A DNA stretch of 64,000 nucleotides from G963663615 sp963663615 (GTDB lineage Bacteria; Bacteroidota; Ignavibacteria; Ignavibacteriales; Melioribacteraceae): positions 620,001 to 684,000 of the forward strand of contig OY760517.1 of NCBI GenBank assembly GCA_963663615.1. The letters are read 5' to 3'. The position numbers and the translations under genes were made by a program. Below, in pieces: positions 52,489-61,727 of the stretch. The first letter of the stretch is position 1. Every line of letters starts with the position of its first letter. Under the pieces are notes generated by a model. That model saw only the letters and a list, made by a program, of their open reading frames with translations. It was not told where the DNA came from and made no database searches.

Positions 52489-53688
52489 TTATTTCTTAAA
52501 AAGCTCTTTTACTACATCTTTATGTACGGCATAAAAGAGCACTTTAAGTTTTACAAAATCTTCATGAAGAAATATATAACCTCTGTTGCTACCATCAAAA
52601 GCCCATGACCATGAATCCTTTACAAGGTACCAATTACCTTTGTCGGTGTTTTTTACTCCAACAAGATGAACAAGGTGGTCATCGGTAGTAGTCTTGTTTT
52701 CAAATCGGAAATATCTGGCATCACCATTTATGTATTTTGACGGAATATCATAACTGGGAATAACCGCTACATCCTTGTCGAAGTCATATCCGGTCTCGGT
52801 AAAATCCATATCAATAGTCATAGTGTAGCCATTATTTACAGCTTTCTTAAAATATTTCATGTAATCATCGAGGGGCACATTAAAATAGTCCTTACCTTGC
52901 CACCAGCTATCAGGCACATCAAATGTTGTATATTCGTAAAATGGTTTGTTTTTAAACGAAAGAATAATTGTGTAATCATCCGGATTGATCTGAAGGTAAT
53001 CAGTAAGAAAGTTTTTTGCGGTATAGTTCTTTCCGTTATACTCGAACTCAGCCGGAGGAGCACCGATATGCTTGTCCAATATACTTTTTAAGCCGGGTAA
53101 TACCTCGTCAAAATTTTTCATATTAGATTTTACGCACTTTTTCATGTATTTGTTTAGTGCAGAGAATAATTTGTCATGGTAGTAAAATTCATCTTTTTTG
53201 CCATCGAATGCTTCAAGAGGCATGGAACCATATTTCTGCCAAATCTTAATCACAGCTCCACTAAGCGATCCTTCTGCAAAGCGTGATTTGCCACCGGTTT
53301 CAATGTATCGTTTTGCTTTTTCAATATACTCCCAATATACCGTAAAAAGTTCTGAAAGTTTTACTTCCTTGTCATGTAATCGTTTTACTTCACTTTCAAG
53401 AAATGAGGTTGTGGCAAATGACCAGCACATACCTGATGAACCCTGACAAACTGGGGGGGTATGCCAAATTGTATTAAATTCGCTGGTTGTAGTAGGTAGT
53501 TCGAAGTTTTCGAGGTTTGCCTTAAATTTGGTTCGGATACTTTCTTGCTTTTCGCCTGTAACCGATTCCAAAACTTTTTCGTGATACTTGCTTTGTATTT
53601 CTTTTATTTTGCCGGTATCAATTTTTTGATCCTGAGCAATTATTGAAACAGTAAGTGCAATTATAAAAAGAAGTGAATTTTTAAACAT
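52489..53688 (-). CDS. Secreted C1 (bleomycin-hydrolase-like) peptidase with altered active site
   Basis: A signal peptide (to SIIA) is followed by a papain-like fold: oxyanion Gln82 and Cys88 in QGSSGMCWSF and the catalytic His in DDHLVHLVGV. The third position, usually Asn in NSWG, reads DSWSW, so it is Asp here. Bleomycin hydrolases are normally cytoplasmic; the signal peptide makes this a secreted relative. Confidence 0.8.
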   Translation of the reverse strand: MFKNSLLFIIALTVSIIAQDQKIDTGKIKEIQSKYHEKVLESVTGEKQESIRTKFKANLENFELPTTTSEFNTIWHTPPVCQGSSGMCWSFATTSFLESEVKRLHDKEVKLSELFTVYWEYIEKAKRYIETGGKSRFAEGSLSGAVIKIWQKYGSMPLEAFDGKKDEFYYHDKLFSALNKYMKKCVKSNMKNFDEVLPGLKSILDKHIGAPPAEFEYNGKNYTAKNFLTDYLQINPDDYTIILSFKNKPFYEYTTFDVPDSWWQGKDYFNVPLDDYMKYFKKAVNNGYTMTIDMDFTETGYDFDKDVAVIPSYDIPSKYINGDARYFRFENKTTTDDHLVHLVGVKNTDKGNWYLVKDSWSWAFDGSNRGYIFLHEDFVKLKVLFYAVHKDVVKELFKK

Positions 53689-53777
53689 GGTTTACCCTGG
53701 TAATTTATTAATCACCAAAAGATAAACCATAGCGAAATATTTATCAAATAAAGGAGGGGATAACTTTTGCAGTTTTG

Positions 53778-54326
53778 TTACATTTCAACAAAACTGAATC
53801 CCTTATTCGCCTCATTTTCCTTAAAAACAAGGTAGCTTAGTTTTTCAACAGGTAAGGTTTCAACAATTGGCAAGGTAAGTTTATTTTCTTCAATATGCTT
53901 TTTTGTAACTTGTATATTCGGGTTATGTGTGTTTATCGAAAATATACAGGAGGAATACAACACGGGTACTGATAACAAAATCTCATTATTTTTTGTGTCT
54001 ATTTCATTCCAAACAATGTAGGCTTCTTTTCCTCCGGCACACATCCCCTCGGTAACACCAGGTACTGTTGGCACAACAATACTAAATACAAAGTATGTAA
54101 AGTCGCCTTCTTTTACCAGGGAAACAGGTGCAAACTCAAAATATTCTTCACGTCCCTTAATAATTGCGGCTATCTCTTTTGAAAATTTAACGGTCAGTTG
54201 GTCTGCGTTCGATTCTTTTATATTGATGTTTGTACCATCAATATCTGCATCGAAGTTTACTGCAATTTCTGCAGGCGAGTATAGTGTAAATATGGAAAGC
54301 AGTAATAAAGCTTTTAGCGACATCAA
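53778..54326 (-). CDS. Secreted hypothetical protein
   Basis: A signal peptide (MMSLKALLLLSIFTLYSPA) is followed by about 160 mixed strand residues and no recognised domain. Two ATGs at the start make the exact start uncertain by one codon. It lies 89 bases from the C1 peptidase gene on the same strand. Confidence 0.7.
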   Translation of the reverse strand: MMSLKALLLLSIFTLYSPAEIAVNFDADIDGTNINIKESNADQLTVKFSKEIAAIIKGREEYFEFAPVSLVKEGDFTYFVFSIVVPTVPGVTEGMCAGGKEAYIVWNEIDTKNNEILLSVPVLYSSCIFSINTHNPNIQVTKKHIEENKLTLPIVETLPVEKLSYLVFKENEANKGFSFVEM

Positions 54327-54489
54327 CTATCTCATATATTTTACGGATATATATTATATAATCGGCAAAATTTAGCAAAAGTGTAGTTTTTGTGAATCTG
54401 GTTGATTGGTTCAATAATGGTTATGATGTCCTGATATTGTATCGGCAAATATTTATGTTAGGCAGCGAAGAATTTGAAAATTGTGTGGT

Positions 54490-55190
54490 ATTACACTACC
54501 GTTAAGGAGCACACTTAACGGAACAGGTTTACAAATCTGTCACGGAATAATCCGCATCACGTAATACCCAGCATTTCTCTATGTATTTTAAGAGGCGAGT
54601 AAATTGTGATAACTTCTGCTTCCATGTTTTCTTAATCAATCATGAATGTTGCAAAATATTCCTACCACTTTCTTCTGCCCTCCATGGCGGGTAAACTTGA
54701 TACAAGAAAGTTGCAAAGAAAATCAAGACTGCAAGTATTTAGCTAAAAATCCATATGAATTAGTTACGGAATATGAAACTCACAACTCCGTTGCTCAAAC
54801 ATCATATTCCGCTTAACACAAATTCATTTAGATTTTCTTAACGCAAAATACTTGATGTCGTTTAAATACCGGTAAAATAAATTATCAATTGTTTAAGTCC
54901 CAACGAGACAAAATGTTTATAGAAGATAATAAAACAAAACAAAGAGCTCCGGTGGAGTGGCATAATTATTATTCAAACCTGCGAAATTTCAAAAATTTCG
55001 GAGGTTTCCTGTCCCACTACAATTATAGTATTGTAGGGCAGGAGTGTTCTCCTGCCGGTATTTACATACTGCGTAGCAGTTACTCTTGTGTAGTCAATTA
55101 ACCAAAACGAAACCGCATACCCTGCCGTTAAAGATCATTCCTTGATGGAATAGGTGTGGCTTTACAATATTACAAATCTGTCACGGAGTG
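54490..55190. repeat. Dispersed non-coding repeat, copies B and C
   Basis: About 900 bases between 54,327 and 55,240 have no convincing gene. 54,490-54,592 matches the end of copy A, and 54,894-55,186 matches 40,675 onwards, including the hairpin AACCTGCGAAATTT / AAATTTCGGAGGTT and GGGCAGGAGTGTTCTCCT. The small frames here are shadows of the repeat. Confidence 0.7.
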
Positions 55191-55240
55191 GTGGTCCATG
55201 ACAGACAATAAAATAATCGGTTGGAAATACGAAATAACTT

Positions 55241-56344
55241 TTAATACCATATATGAAACTGGAGTACGAATGCATCGTTGTTGGTTTGTGCATCTTCAAA
55301 TTGCCAGCGATATTGCGGACGTATTTCGAGGAAGCTGTACGGGAAGAACTCAAATCCGGCTATAACACGTGAAAGCTCATCCTTTTCAGTATCCTTATCG
55401 GGATCGATCATATCGTAGCGTGCAATTACTTCCAATCCCAACATAATGCGGTAGCTTGCCTTTAGCATAAGGAAAGTTGATTTTAGTTCGGCAAGCGGGG
55501 TATAATCAAAATTGTTCCCCATATCATACTCACCCATTATTGCAAACTTGTCATAGCCAACTCCTCCAAAAAATCCATAAATATCGGCAGCTTGCGGATT
55601 TAAGCCAGGCGTTTTATGAGCAGCGTATGAACCTCCAAGTAAAAAGCCAACCTTGTTGTAAGTTGGAGTAAATTCAACACGTGTGGTGTAAGTTGGTTCC
55701 TTCTGAAAAGTATAACCGTCATTCCCTTTGGCGGCACTGGCAGTAATAAACATAAAATCGCTTAGATAAACACCCAGTTCAATACCAGTTTCAGTATATG
55801 TTGGTGTAAAATACAAACCTCTGGCAAAACTATTTTGCGAAAGCAATGCATGGTCACCACCTTTAATATAGGCAGTATGGTCATCTATTTTGATGCCATA
55901 ATTGGGCTGGAATGTACCAACTTTTATATAACTGTTATTTGGTAAAATATGAGCTACGCCGTAAGCTTCATAAGTATATGAAACAAAATCGTATCTACCA
56001 ACAACGTTAATTTTATCAGATAGTTTTGCCGTAGCATAAACTGAACCGCTCATATTCTGGAAGTCGGATTTAACCAATTCTTCCGAGTAAAGATATTGTG
56101 TTCGTATATCCATCCCGATGGAAATGTTTTCGGAAATTTTGGGACTCATAGGAACATCCTTGTCGCGTGGTGATATCATACTCACCAGATTTTTACCAAA
56201 ATACCATCCGTTATAATCGCGGACAATTCCGCCGGTAGGATTTGTATGACAATCAATACAGCGGTCGCCCTGTTGCAGAGCAAAACGGGGTAGTGCAAAT
56301 GTTTGTAGAGTTATTGCCAACAAAAGAAGTAACATTTTTTTCAT
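55241..56344 (-). CDS. CxxCH-bearing outer-membrane beta-barrel protein
   Basis: ATG 56,344 (MKKMLLLLLAITLQTFA) begins a signal peptide; a longer frame adds a doubtful extension. One haem motif CIDCH lies close after the cleavage site, then about 320 residues of barrel strands end in an aromatic (FHIWY). It resembles porins with an attached cytochrome-like N-terminus and could bind one haem c on the inner face of the outer membrane. Any electron transfer role is inferred. Confidence 0.75.
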   Translation of the reverse strand: MKKMLLLLLAITLQTFALPRFALQQGDRCIDCHTNPTGGIVRDYNGWYFGKNLVSMISPRDKDVPMSPKISENISIGMDIRTQYLYSEELVKSDFQNMSGSVYATAKLSDKINVVGRYDFVSYTYEAYGVAHILPNNSYIKVGTFQPNYGIKIDDHTAYIKGGDHALLSQNSFARGLYFTPTYTETGIELGVYLSDFMFITASAAKGNDGYTFQKEPTYTTRVEFTPTYNKVGFLLGGSYAAHKTPGLNPQAADIYGFFGGVGYDKFAIMGEYDMGNNFDYTPLAELKSTFLMLKASYRIMLGLEVIARYDMIDPDKDTEKDELSRVIAGFEFFPYSFLEIRPQYRWQFEDAQTNNDAFVLQFHIWY

Positions 56345-56545
56345 TCTTAGCCTCTGAAATGTTTTTTGGTTTAGGTGTAAAATGTAAAGAATTAAGGCAA
56401 CTCTCAAAAAGTTGCCCTAACAATATTGTATTTAATTAGCCCTGTAACTATTCTGATTCTTTACCATTAACCGGCTCAGCCCGGAACCGGATTGGTGAGC
56501 TTTGAGAATCACCAGAATAATTGGGCAGAAATATATTATAGCTTA

Positions 56546-57235
56546 CTATTTGGTTAGCACCATGCTTTTGGTTTCAGTATAATGGGCAGAAGATAAACGG
56601 TAGAAGTATATACCAGAGTTAACGCTGGCATTATGATTATTTGTTCCATTCCATGAGTATTGGAATTCGCCTGATGTGTGGTAACCCTGAGCAATTGTTT
56701 TTATAAGACTTCCTGTTACATCATAAATTGCAAGGTTAATATCGGCACCATCACGGAGGGTAAAGCTAATTTTGGTGCTTGGGTTAAATGGATTTGGGTA
56801 GTTGTTATTCAAAGTGAAAGCAGTAGCCGGACCGTAAACTTCATCAACAGAAGTAGGGTCTGGTTTGGAATTAGGATCACCCGGATCAGTAACTAATGAC
56901 GGATCACCAGGGGCAGCCTGTCCCGAAGACCATGTGCCGTTAGGGTCTTGAAGTTCCTCGCCGTTGGTAAATCCGTCACCATCGCTATCAAGAGCCGCAA
57001 GCTGTGCATTCCATACAACATGTCCTGCACCACCAGGAGCAGACAAAAAGTTGTTATTAATTGTTTCACCAAACGCGGTCCGTGCACCGCCACCGGCTGC
57101 ACTTACATGGCATGTTCCGCAGGATAACTGTCCACCATTAGGTATTTCGTCTAAACGAAAACTACGTGCCGAAAGAAAAGGTATAGCAAATGTTGCGAGC
57201 AAAAGTGCTCCGATAAAAAGTTGTGTACGTTTCAT
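56546..57235 (-). CDS. T9SS-secreted c-type-cytochrome-like protein
   Basis: A signal peptide (to FLSARS) is followed by one haem motif CGTCH, then SDGDGFTNGEELQDPNG, a calcium-loop type repeat. The C-terminal 90 residues are a type IX sorting domain (NYPNPFNPSTKISF). The chain should bind a single haem and be displayed outside the cell. It lies directly upstream of the CxxCH barrel gene on the same strand, so the pair may act together. Confidence 0.8.
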   Translation of the reverse strand: MKRTQLFIGALLLATFAIPFLSARSFRLDEIPNGGQLSCGTCHVSAAGGGARTAFGETINNNFLSAPGGAGHVVWNAQLAALDSDGDGFTNGEELQDPNGTWSSGQAAPGDPSLVTDPGDPNSKPDPTSVDEVYGPATAFTLNNNYPNPFNPSTKISFTLRDGADINLAIYDVTGSLIKTIAQGYHTSGEFQYSWNGTNNHNASVNSGIYFYRLSSAHYTETKSMVLTK

Positions 57236-57571
57236 AAATCCCCTGTTAGTTATTTGTAATTACACCCAATATCTTATTATTAGACGTTAAAATAATAGTA
57301 TTAGTTGTCTTATTTTAGCTTAAAGGGTTAACGGAGGGGGTATAATAATGGTTCAGCAAAAAGAGTGGTTAAAATGGTAACATTAACAAAAATGTGATAT
57401 AGCTAACAAATAACCATGAAATAAGCACCAAAATCTGTCAACAAACTATCGAAACAGCTTATTTTAGCTCATAACTTATTAGTTTGTAAGAGTACATTTC
57501 CCAGTGGTTAACTACCAGGTGAGGTTTATTTGTTATTCTTATCTGCTCCAGCAGGAAAATGTAACCGTTTT

Positions 57572-57579
57572 TATATTTG
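57572..57579 (+). promoter_or_regulatory. -7-like element before the DUF4328 gene
   Basis: TATATTTG matches the TAnnTTTG consensus and lies 77 bases before the start. No good -33 TTTG is visible at the right distance. The rest of the 57,236-57,656 gap holds nothing I could support. Confidence 0.4.
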
Positions 57580-57656
57580 AAAAACTTAAACGTTCTGCGT
57601 AACTTTAATCCTTAAAAAGGCATGTAAGTATTATTAAATTATTGAAAGGGCAAAAT

Positions 57657-58391
57657 ATGTTGGATGAAAAAGGGCAACCCGTAAATGCTGAAGAGCACAA
57701 GGAAGAGGTTATTGTACATGATGATGTCAATAAAATAAAAGAATTAAGTGCGTTATTACCAAACAAAAAGCGGGGCAATTGGGCTGTTATAATGATCGGT
57801 ATGGTAATGTTTTCCGAAGTTCTATTGTTTTTGGCAAATATGTATAAGTTCAAGTTACTTTCAAATTTTGCTGAGAACGGTGCTGTTAGTACAGAGCAAT
57901 TTGACGTTTCAGATGCATTTATAGGTCTTTCGGCACTCTTGTCTCTTCTCCTGTTTGTTATTTCAATTGTTACGTTTATTATGTGGTTCAGAAGAGCATA
58001 TTATAATCTGCACCAAAAAGTTGATTTTCTGCAATTTGATGAGGGATGGGCAGCAGGTGCATGGTTTGTACCAATACTGAATATTATACGACCATTTAGC
58101 ATAATGAAAGAGCTTTACAGGGAAACTGAAAGCTACTTAAAACAAAAAGATCCCTCCGTTGAAGTTAAGCTAAATGAAAATTTAGTCGTTTTATGGTGGG
58201 CATTGTGGATACTTTCAAATTCCTTGGGAAGGTTGCAACAGTTCCTAAGTAATTATATAGATACAGTTGAAACAATGATAAATGTACAGATTTATACAAT
58301 GTTCGAAAATATAATAGGATTAATCCTCGCGGTTGTAACAATTAAAACAGTTAGAGATTATACAAAGGTAGAGCCCAAGCTGTTCGAATAA
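57657..58391 (+). CDS. DUF4328 membrane protein
   Basis: After a charged N-terminus come four or more membrane helices with the DUF4328 signature FIMWFRRAYYNLHQ and WAAGAWFVPILNIIRPFSIM. ATG 57,657 has an AAAGGG ribosome site and is preferred to TTG 57,642. The function of this family is unknown. Confidence 0.8.
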   Translation: MLDEKGQPVNAEEHKEEVIVHDDVNKIKELSALLPNKKRGNWAVIMIGMVMFSEVLLFLANMYKFKLLSNFAENGAVSTEQFDVSDAFIGLSALLSLLLFVISIVTFIMWFRRAYYNLHQKVDFLQFDEGWAAGAWFVPILNIIRPFSIMKELYRETESYLKQKDPSVEVKLNENLVVLWWALWILSNSLGRLQQFLSNYIDTVETMINVQIYTMFENIIGLILAVVTIKTVRDYTKVEPKLFE

Positions 58392-58463
58392 TAATTACGA
58401 TTTACCATATGAGATTAAGGGTAAATAGTTGTATATTGTCTCAGAAATTAATCAGGAGGTAAA

Positions 58464-59642
58464 TTGAGTTACTTCAGGATTCATCTGAAATATTTACTCT
58501 TAACATTGATTCTTATTTCTTACGGGTGTACCGAATGTCTTAATATCTACAAATACAATCCGCCACAAGATGGAGAAGCGGGCTTGAAGGTTGGTTCACT
58601 TGAGCAAGTGGGTATGAATCCTCAGGTTGTTGGTGGAGTAATGAATTGTATTTATGCAAATAAATATGATCAGGTACACTCAATCCTGGTTTATAAGGAT
58701 AGCCTTCTTGTTTTTGAAGAATATACCGAGGGTAATAAATTTAAGTGGGATGGACTTTATCATTATGGTGAGAGAATAAAATGGCACAAGGATAGTCTGC
58801 ATACAATTATGTCAACTGCAAAAAGTATTACATCCGCCGTTGTGGGGATAGCTGTTAAAATGGGCTACCTAAATATTTCAGATCCGATATTCAATTACCT
58901 GCCCTTGCACCAGCAATATAAAAAAGATGGTAAAGAGTTTATTACCGTTGAACATTTGCTTACCATGACTTCCGGTTTGGCATGGGATGAATGGAGTGGC
59001 TCGCATGGAACTACAGATAATGATATTGACCAGCTCTATTTCCTGTACCAGAATGATCCAATTGCTGCGGTTTTGGCAAGACCCCTTATTTCGGTACCAG
59101 GTGAAAAATTTACCTATAATGGCGGGGGGATAATTATTCTTGGTGAGATTATTAAGAATGCTACTGGTATGGATTATGGCAGTTTTGCTAAAGAATATCT
59201 GTTTAAACCTCTTGGTATCAATTCGGTATATTTATATCAGTTCGAAAATGGTACCTTTGCTTGCGAGGGATCTATATACTTAAGACCAAGGGATATGTTA
59301 AAAGTTGGTGTTTTGTTTCTTAATGATGGTATGTGGAACGGCAAACAAATTATTTCAAGGGAATGGGTAAATAAGAGTAGTACCCCATTTAGAAATAACC
59401 ATGGCATAGATGTTCCTATTGATGATTACGGCGGTTTTGATTATGGTTATACATGGTGGATTGGAAGTGTTAATGCCGGTAAAAAGGAGGTTGCATTTTT
59501 TCAGGCTGCCGGTTGGGGTGGACAGGAAATTATAGTAATTCCCGATTTAAATATGGTGGTAGTGTTTACTGGTGGAAATTATGTAGTTGGCAAGCATATT
59601 TTCGAAATGCTTGAAGAATTTATTCTTGCTTCAATTAAATAG
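58464..59642 (+). CDS. Beta-lactamase-fold serine hydrolase, lipoprotein
   Basis: The start is TTG 58,464 with CAGGAGG correctly spaced. A lipobox (ISYGC) suggests a membrane anchor. Class C/esterase motifs are present: STAKS (S-x-x-K, about residue 118), YNGGG (Y-x-N) and a late WGGQE, close to the usual HxG-type motif. Such enzymes hydrolyse beta-lactams, esters or D-amino acid peptides; which one cannot be told. Confidence 0.85.
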   Translation: MSYFRIHLKYLLLTLILISYGCTECLNIYKYNPPQDGEAGLKVGSLEQVGMNPQVVGGVMNCIYANKYDQVHSILVYKDSLLVFEEYTEGNKFKWDGLYHYGERIKWHKDSLHTIMSTAKSITSAVVGIAVKMGYLNISDPIFNYLPLHQQYKKDGKEFITVEHLLTMTSGLAWDEWSGSHGTTDNDIDQLYFLYQNDPIAAVLARPLISVPGEKFTYNGGGIIILGEIIKNATGMDYGSFAKEYLFKPLGINSVYLYQFENGTFACEGSIYLRPRDMLKVGVLFLNDGMWNGKQIISREWVNKSSTPFRNNHGIDVPIDDYGGFDYGYTWWIGSVNAGKKEVAFFQAAGWGGQEIIVIPDLNMVVVFTGGNYVVGKHIFEMLEEFILASIK

Positions 59643-59719
59643 TTATATGCAGTGTAATGCAACTAAACAATTACCTTTTTCAGTTTACATATTGCACTTA
59701 AAATTGTAAAAGGTAGAAA

Positions 59720-60115
59720 ATGAAAATAAAGACGATCAGTATTCCTGTTCTTGATCAGGAAAAAGCATTATTGTTTTATACGGAAATACTCGGCTTTGTA
59801 AAAAAACTCGATATTCCGGTTGGTGAAGGTAATAGGTGGCTCACCCTGGTTTCCGGTGAAGAGCCCGAGGGACCTGAAATTTTGCTTGAACCAGCACCAC
59901 TCCATTTCGAGCCTTCTAAGGTTTACCAGCTAGCACTCTTTGATGCCGGAATACCATGTACTCAATTTGATGTTACCGATATTCAAAAGGAATATGAAAG
60001 ACTTAATAGTAATGGGGTGGTTTTCAAAATGCCTCCCACTGATGTTGGAACAGCCAAAATTGCTATGTTCGATGATACTTGTGGTAATTATATCCAGCTT
60101 GTTGAGGTAAAATAA
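59720..60115 (+). CDS. VOC (glyoxalase-fold) protein
   Basis: A 131-residue single-chain VOC domain with ALLFYTEILGFV and YIQLVEV at its ends. Metal-binding residues are possible but incomplete. Family members act as dioxygenases, isomerases or resistance proteins; the sequence does not decide. Confidence 0.85.
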   Translation: MKIKTISIPVLDQEKALLFYTEILGFVKKLDIPVGEGNRWLTLVSGEEPEGPEILLEPAPLHFEPSKVYQLALFDAGIPCTQFDVTDIQKEYERLNSNGVVFKMPPTDVGTAKIAMFDDTCGNYIQLVEVK

Positions 60116-60147
60116 ATAATCTGCAATAATTTAATCAGGAATCAAAA

Positions 60148-60603
60148 GTGGAAAATATTGAAGGATTTAATATAATTGGTATATCGGTTAGAACAACTAA
60201 CGAGGGTGGCAAGGCTGCAAAAGATTTGGGTAATCTCTGGAGTCGCTTTTTTGCCGAGAATATTCCGGCTAAAATAACCAATATTATGAGTAATGAAATG
60301 TATGCAATCTATACCGATTATGAAAATGACTACATGGGTGAATATACTACTTTAGTGGGTTTTAAGGTTTCATCACTGGATGATGTGCCCGAAGGTTTAA
60401 CAGGACGTGCATTTGAGGGTGGCAGCTTCAAAAAGTTTGTTGCCAAAGGTGAAATGCCGGACTCGGTAGTAAACGAGTGGCAGAAAATTTGGTCTGCCGA
60501 TAAGGAGCTTAACCGTGCTTACACCTACGATTACGAGGTATATGGTGATAAATCACAAAAGGGCAAGGATAGCGAAATTGATATTTACATTGCTGTGGGG
60601 TAA
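60148..60603 (+). CDS. GyrI-like / AraC effector-binding domain protein
   Basis: The 151 residues match the effector-binding fold: GISVRTTNEG at the start, then YTTLVGFKVSS, and EYEVYGD-type strand near the end. Stand-alone copies often bind small molecules or inhibit gyrase. It starts at GTG 60,148 behind CAGGAA. Confidence 0.8.
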   Translation: MENIEGFNIIGISVRTTNEGGKAAKDLGNLWSRFFAENIPAKITNIMSNEMYAIYTDYENDYMGEYTTLVGFKVSSLDDVPEGLTGRAFEGGSFKKFVAKGEMPDSVVNEWQKIWSADKELNRAYTYDYEVYGDKSQKGKDSEIDIYIAVG

Positions 60604-60612
60604 TTCCCACTG

Positions 60613-60748
60613 CACATTTTAAGCTAACCCAGTAGGCATTTAACAGGGAGTACAGGGTGGTGGGAAAAATACAAACTTGACAAAAGTACACTAACCTTAA
60701 TATACACCCCACCTAAAATACCAATAAATAAACATTTAAGTTGTTAAT
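60613..60748. repeat. Left direct repeat, a remnant of a second higA 3' end
   Basis: This 136-bp segment is nearly identical to 61,522-61,658, which covers the last 83 bases of higA plus its downstream flank. Here it lies just after the GyrI-like gene, without the rest of a higA gene. It is the left of two direct repeats that bracket higBA. Confidence 0.8.
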
Positions 60749-60833
60749 GATTTAGATAGTTTTGTTCTGGGGAATGTCGTAATTTATGATAAATGGATGG
60801 ATAAATGGGTTTCCTTTTGTGAAACAATTTTCT

Positions 60834-60841
60834 TATATTTG
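60834..60841 (+). promoter_or_regulatory. -7 promoter element of higBA
   Basis: TATATTTG at 60,834-60,841 matches TAnnTTTG and lies 11 bases before ATG 60,853. A TTTTG at about 60,816 is a weak -33. The element shows that the GTG at 60,841 is not the start. Confidence 0.6.
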
Positions 60842-60852
60842 TGGTAAACTAT

Positions 60853-61185
60853 ATGAAAGTTCATTTGATTAAAAAACAATCAATTGAGGATTTTATCAAA
60901 AATCATCAAGATAGTTTTAGCGGATTTAACAATTTCCTAAATCTCGTTAAACATGCTGACTGGAATAATCCTGGTGAAATTATTAAAACATTCAATAGTT
61001 CTGATATTCTTGGTGATGGAACTAAACGGGTTGTATTTAATATTGCCGGTAATAAATACCGGATGATTTGTAAATATCAGTTCGGTAATAATAAGGTTCA
61101 CCTGTTTGTAAAGTGGATAGGTACTCATGCTGAATACACCAAACTCTGCAATGATGGAAAACAGTACGATATTAGTGAGTATTAA
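60853..61185 (+). CDS. higB: HigB-type toxin (mRNA interferase)
   Basis: The 110 residues match the HigB-toxin family: N-terminal LIKKQSIEDFIKNH, the core HADWNNPGEIIKTF, and NKYRMICKYQFGNNKVHLFV, followed by WIGTHAEY. Such toxins cleave mRNA at ribosomes and slow growth until neutralised. The antitoxin gene follows by 15 bases, with toxin first as usual for higBA. Confidence 0.88.
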   Translation: MKVHLIKKQSIEDFIKNHQDSFSGFNNFLNLVKHADWNNPGEIIKTFNSSDILGDGTKRVVFNIAGNKYRMICKYQFGNNKVHLFVKWIGTHAEYTKLCNDGKQYDISEY

Positions 61186-61199
61186 CAAAGGTGATTAAA

Positions 61200-61604
61200 A
61201 TGGAAACATTAAAATATACAGTTATAAAAAATAGTGATCAGTACAAAAAGTATTGTACAATATTAGAAGAGTTGCTTAACCTTGAGGATGAGCAGTTTGA
61301 TGATGAAACTGAGCTATTAACTTTACTAATTGAAAAATGGGATGAGGATCATAATAGCTTTTATAAGCTCGATCCTATTGAGTTAGTTAAGGCATTAATG
61401 CAGGAAAATAGTCTAAAAGCTAAAGACCTTGTGGATATTCTTGGTTTATCAAAGGGGACAATTTCAAAAATATTAAACTACCAAAAGGGACTTTCCAAAG
61501 AAAGCATACGCAAGCTTGCCACACATTTTAAGCTAAACCAAGAGGCGTTTAACAGAGAGTACAGACTTGCTGGGAAAAATACAAACTTTACAAAAGTACA
61601 CTAA
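61200..61604 (+). CDS. higA: HigA-type antitoxin (HTH)
   Basis: The C-terminal part is a Cro/C1 helix-turn-helix (SLKAKDLVDILGLSKGTISK) and the N-terminal 60 residues should bind the toxin. ATG 61,200 has an AAAGGTG site and is preferred to GTG 61,191. Antitoxins of this type also repress the pair. The last codons and 3' flank are duplicated upstream at 60,613. Confidence 0.88.
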   Translation: METLKYTVIKNSDQYKKYCTILEELLNLEDEQFDDETELLTLLIEKWDEDHNSFYKLDPIELVKALMQENSLKAKDLVDILGLSKGTISKILNYQKGLSKESIRKLATHFKLNQEAFNREYRLAGKNTNFTKVH

Positions 61605-61658
61605 CCTTAATATACACCCCACCTAAAATACCAATAAATAAACATTTAAGTTGTTAAT
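61522..61658. repeat. Right direct repeat at the 3' end of higA
   Basis: Partner of the left repeat at 60,613-60,748; the two are about 910 bases apart and flank higBA. The copy includes the functional higA end and the flank TATACACCCCACC. Confidence 0.8.
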
Positions 61659-61727
61659 ATTGTAGATTTGTGGTAATTTGAGGGTGATGAGTGCGGAGGA
61701 AATTGGCAATAAATATGGAGAAAACCT

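Noticed and set aside
54889..55365. Two small frames in the repeat region
   Set aside because: They lie inside the dispersed repeat, one also over the end of the CxxCH barrel gene, and show no protein-like features.
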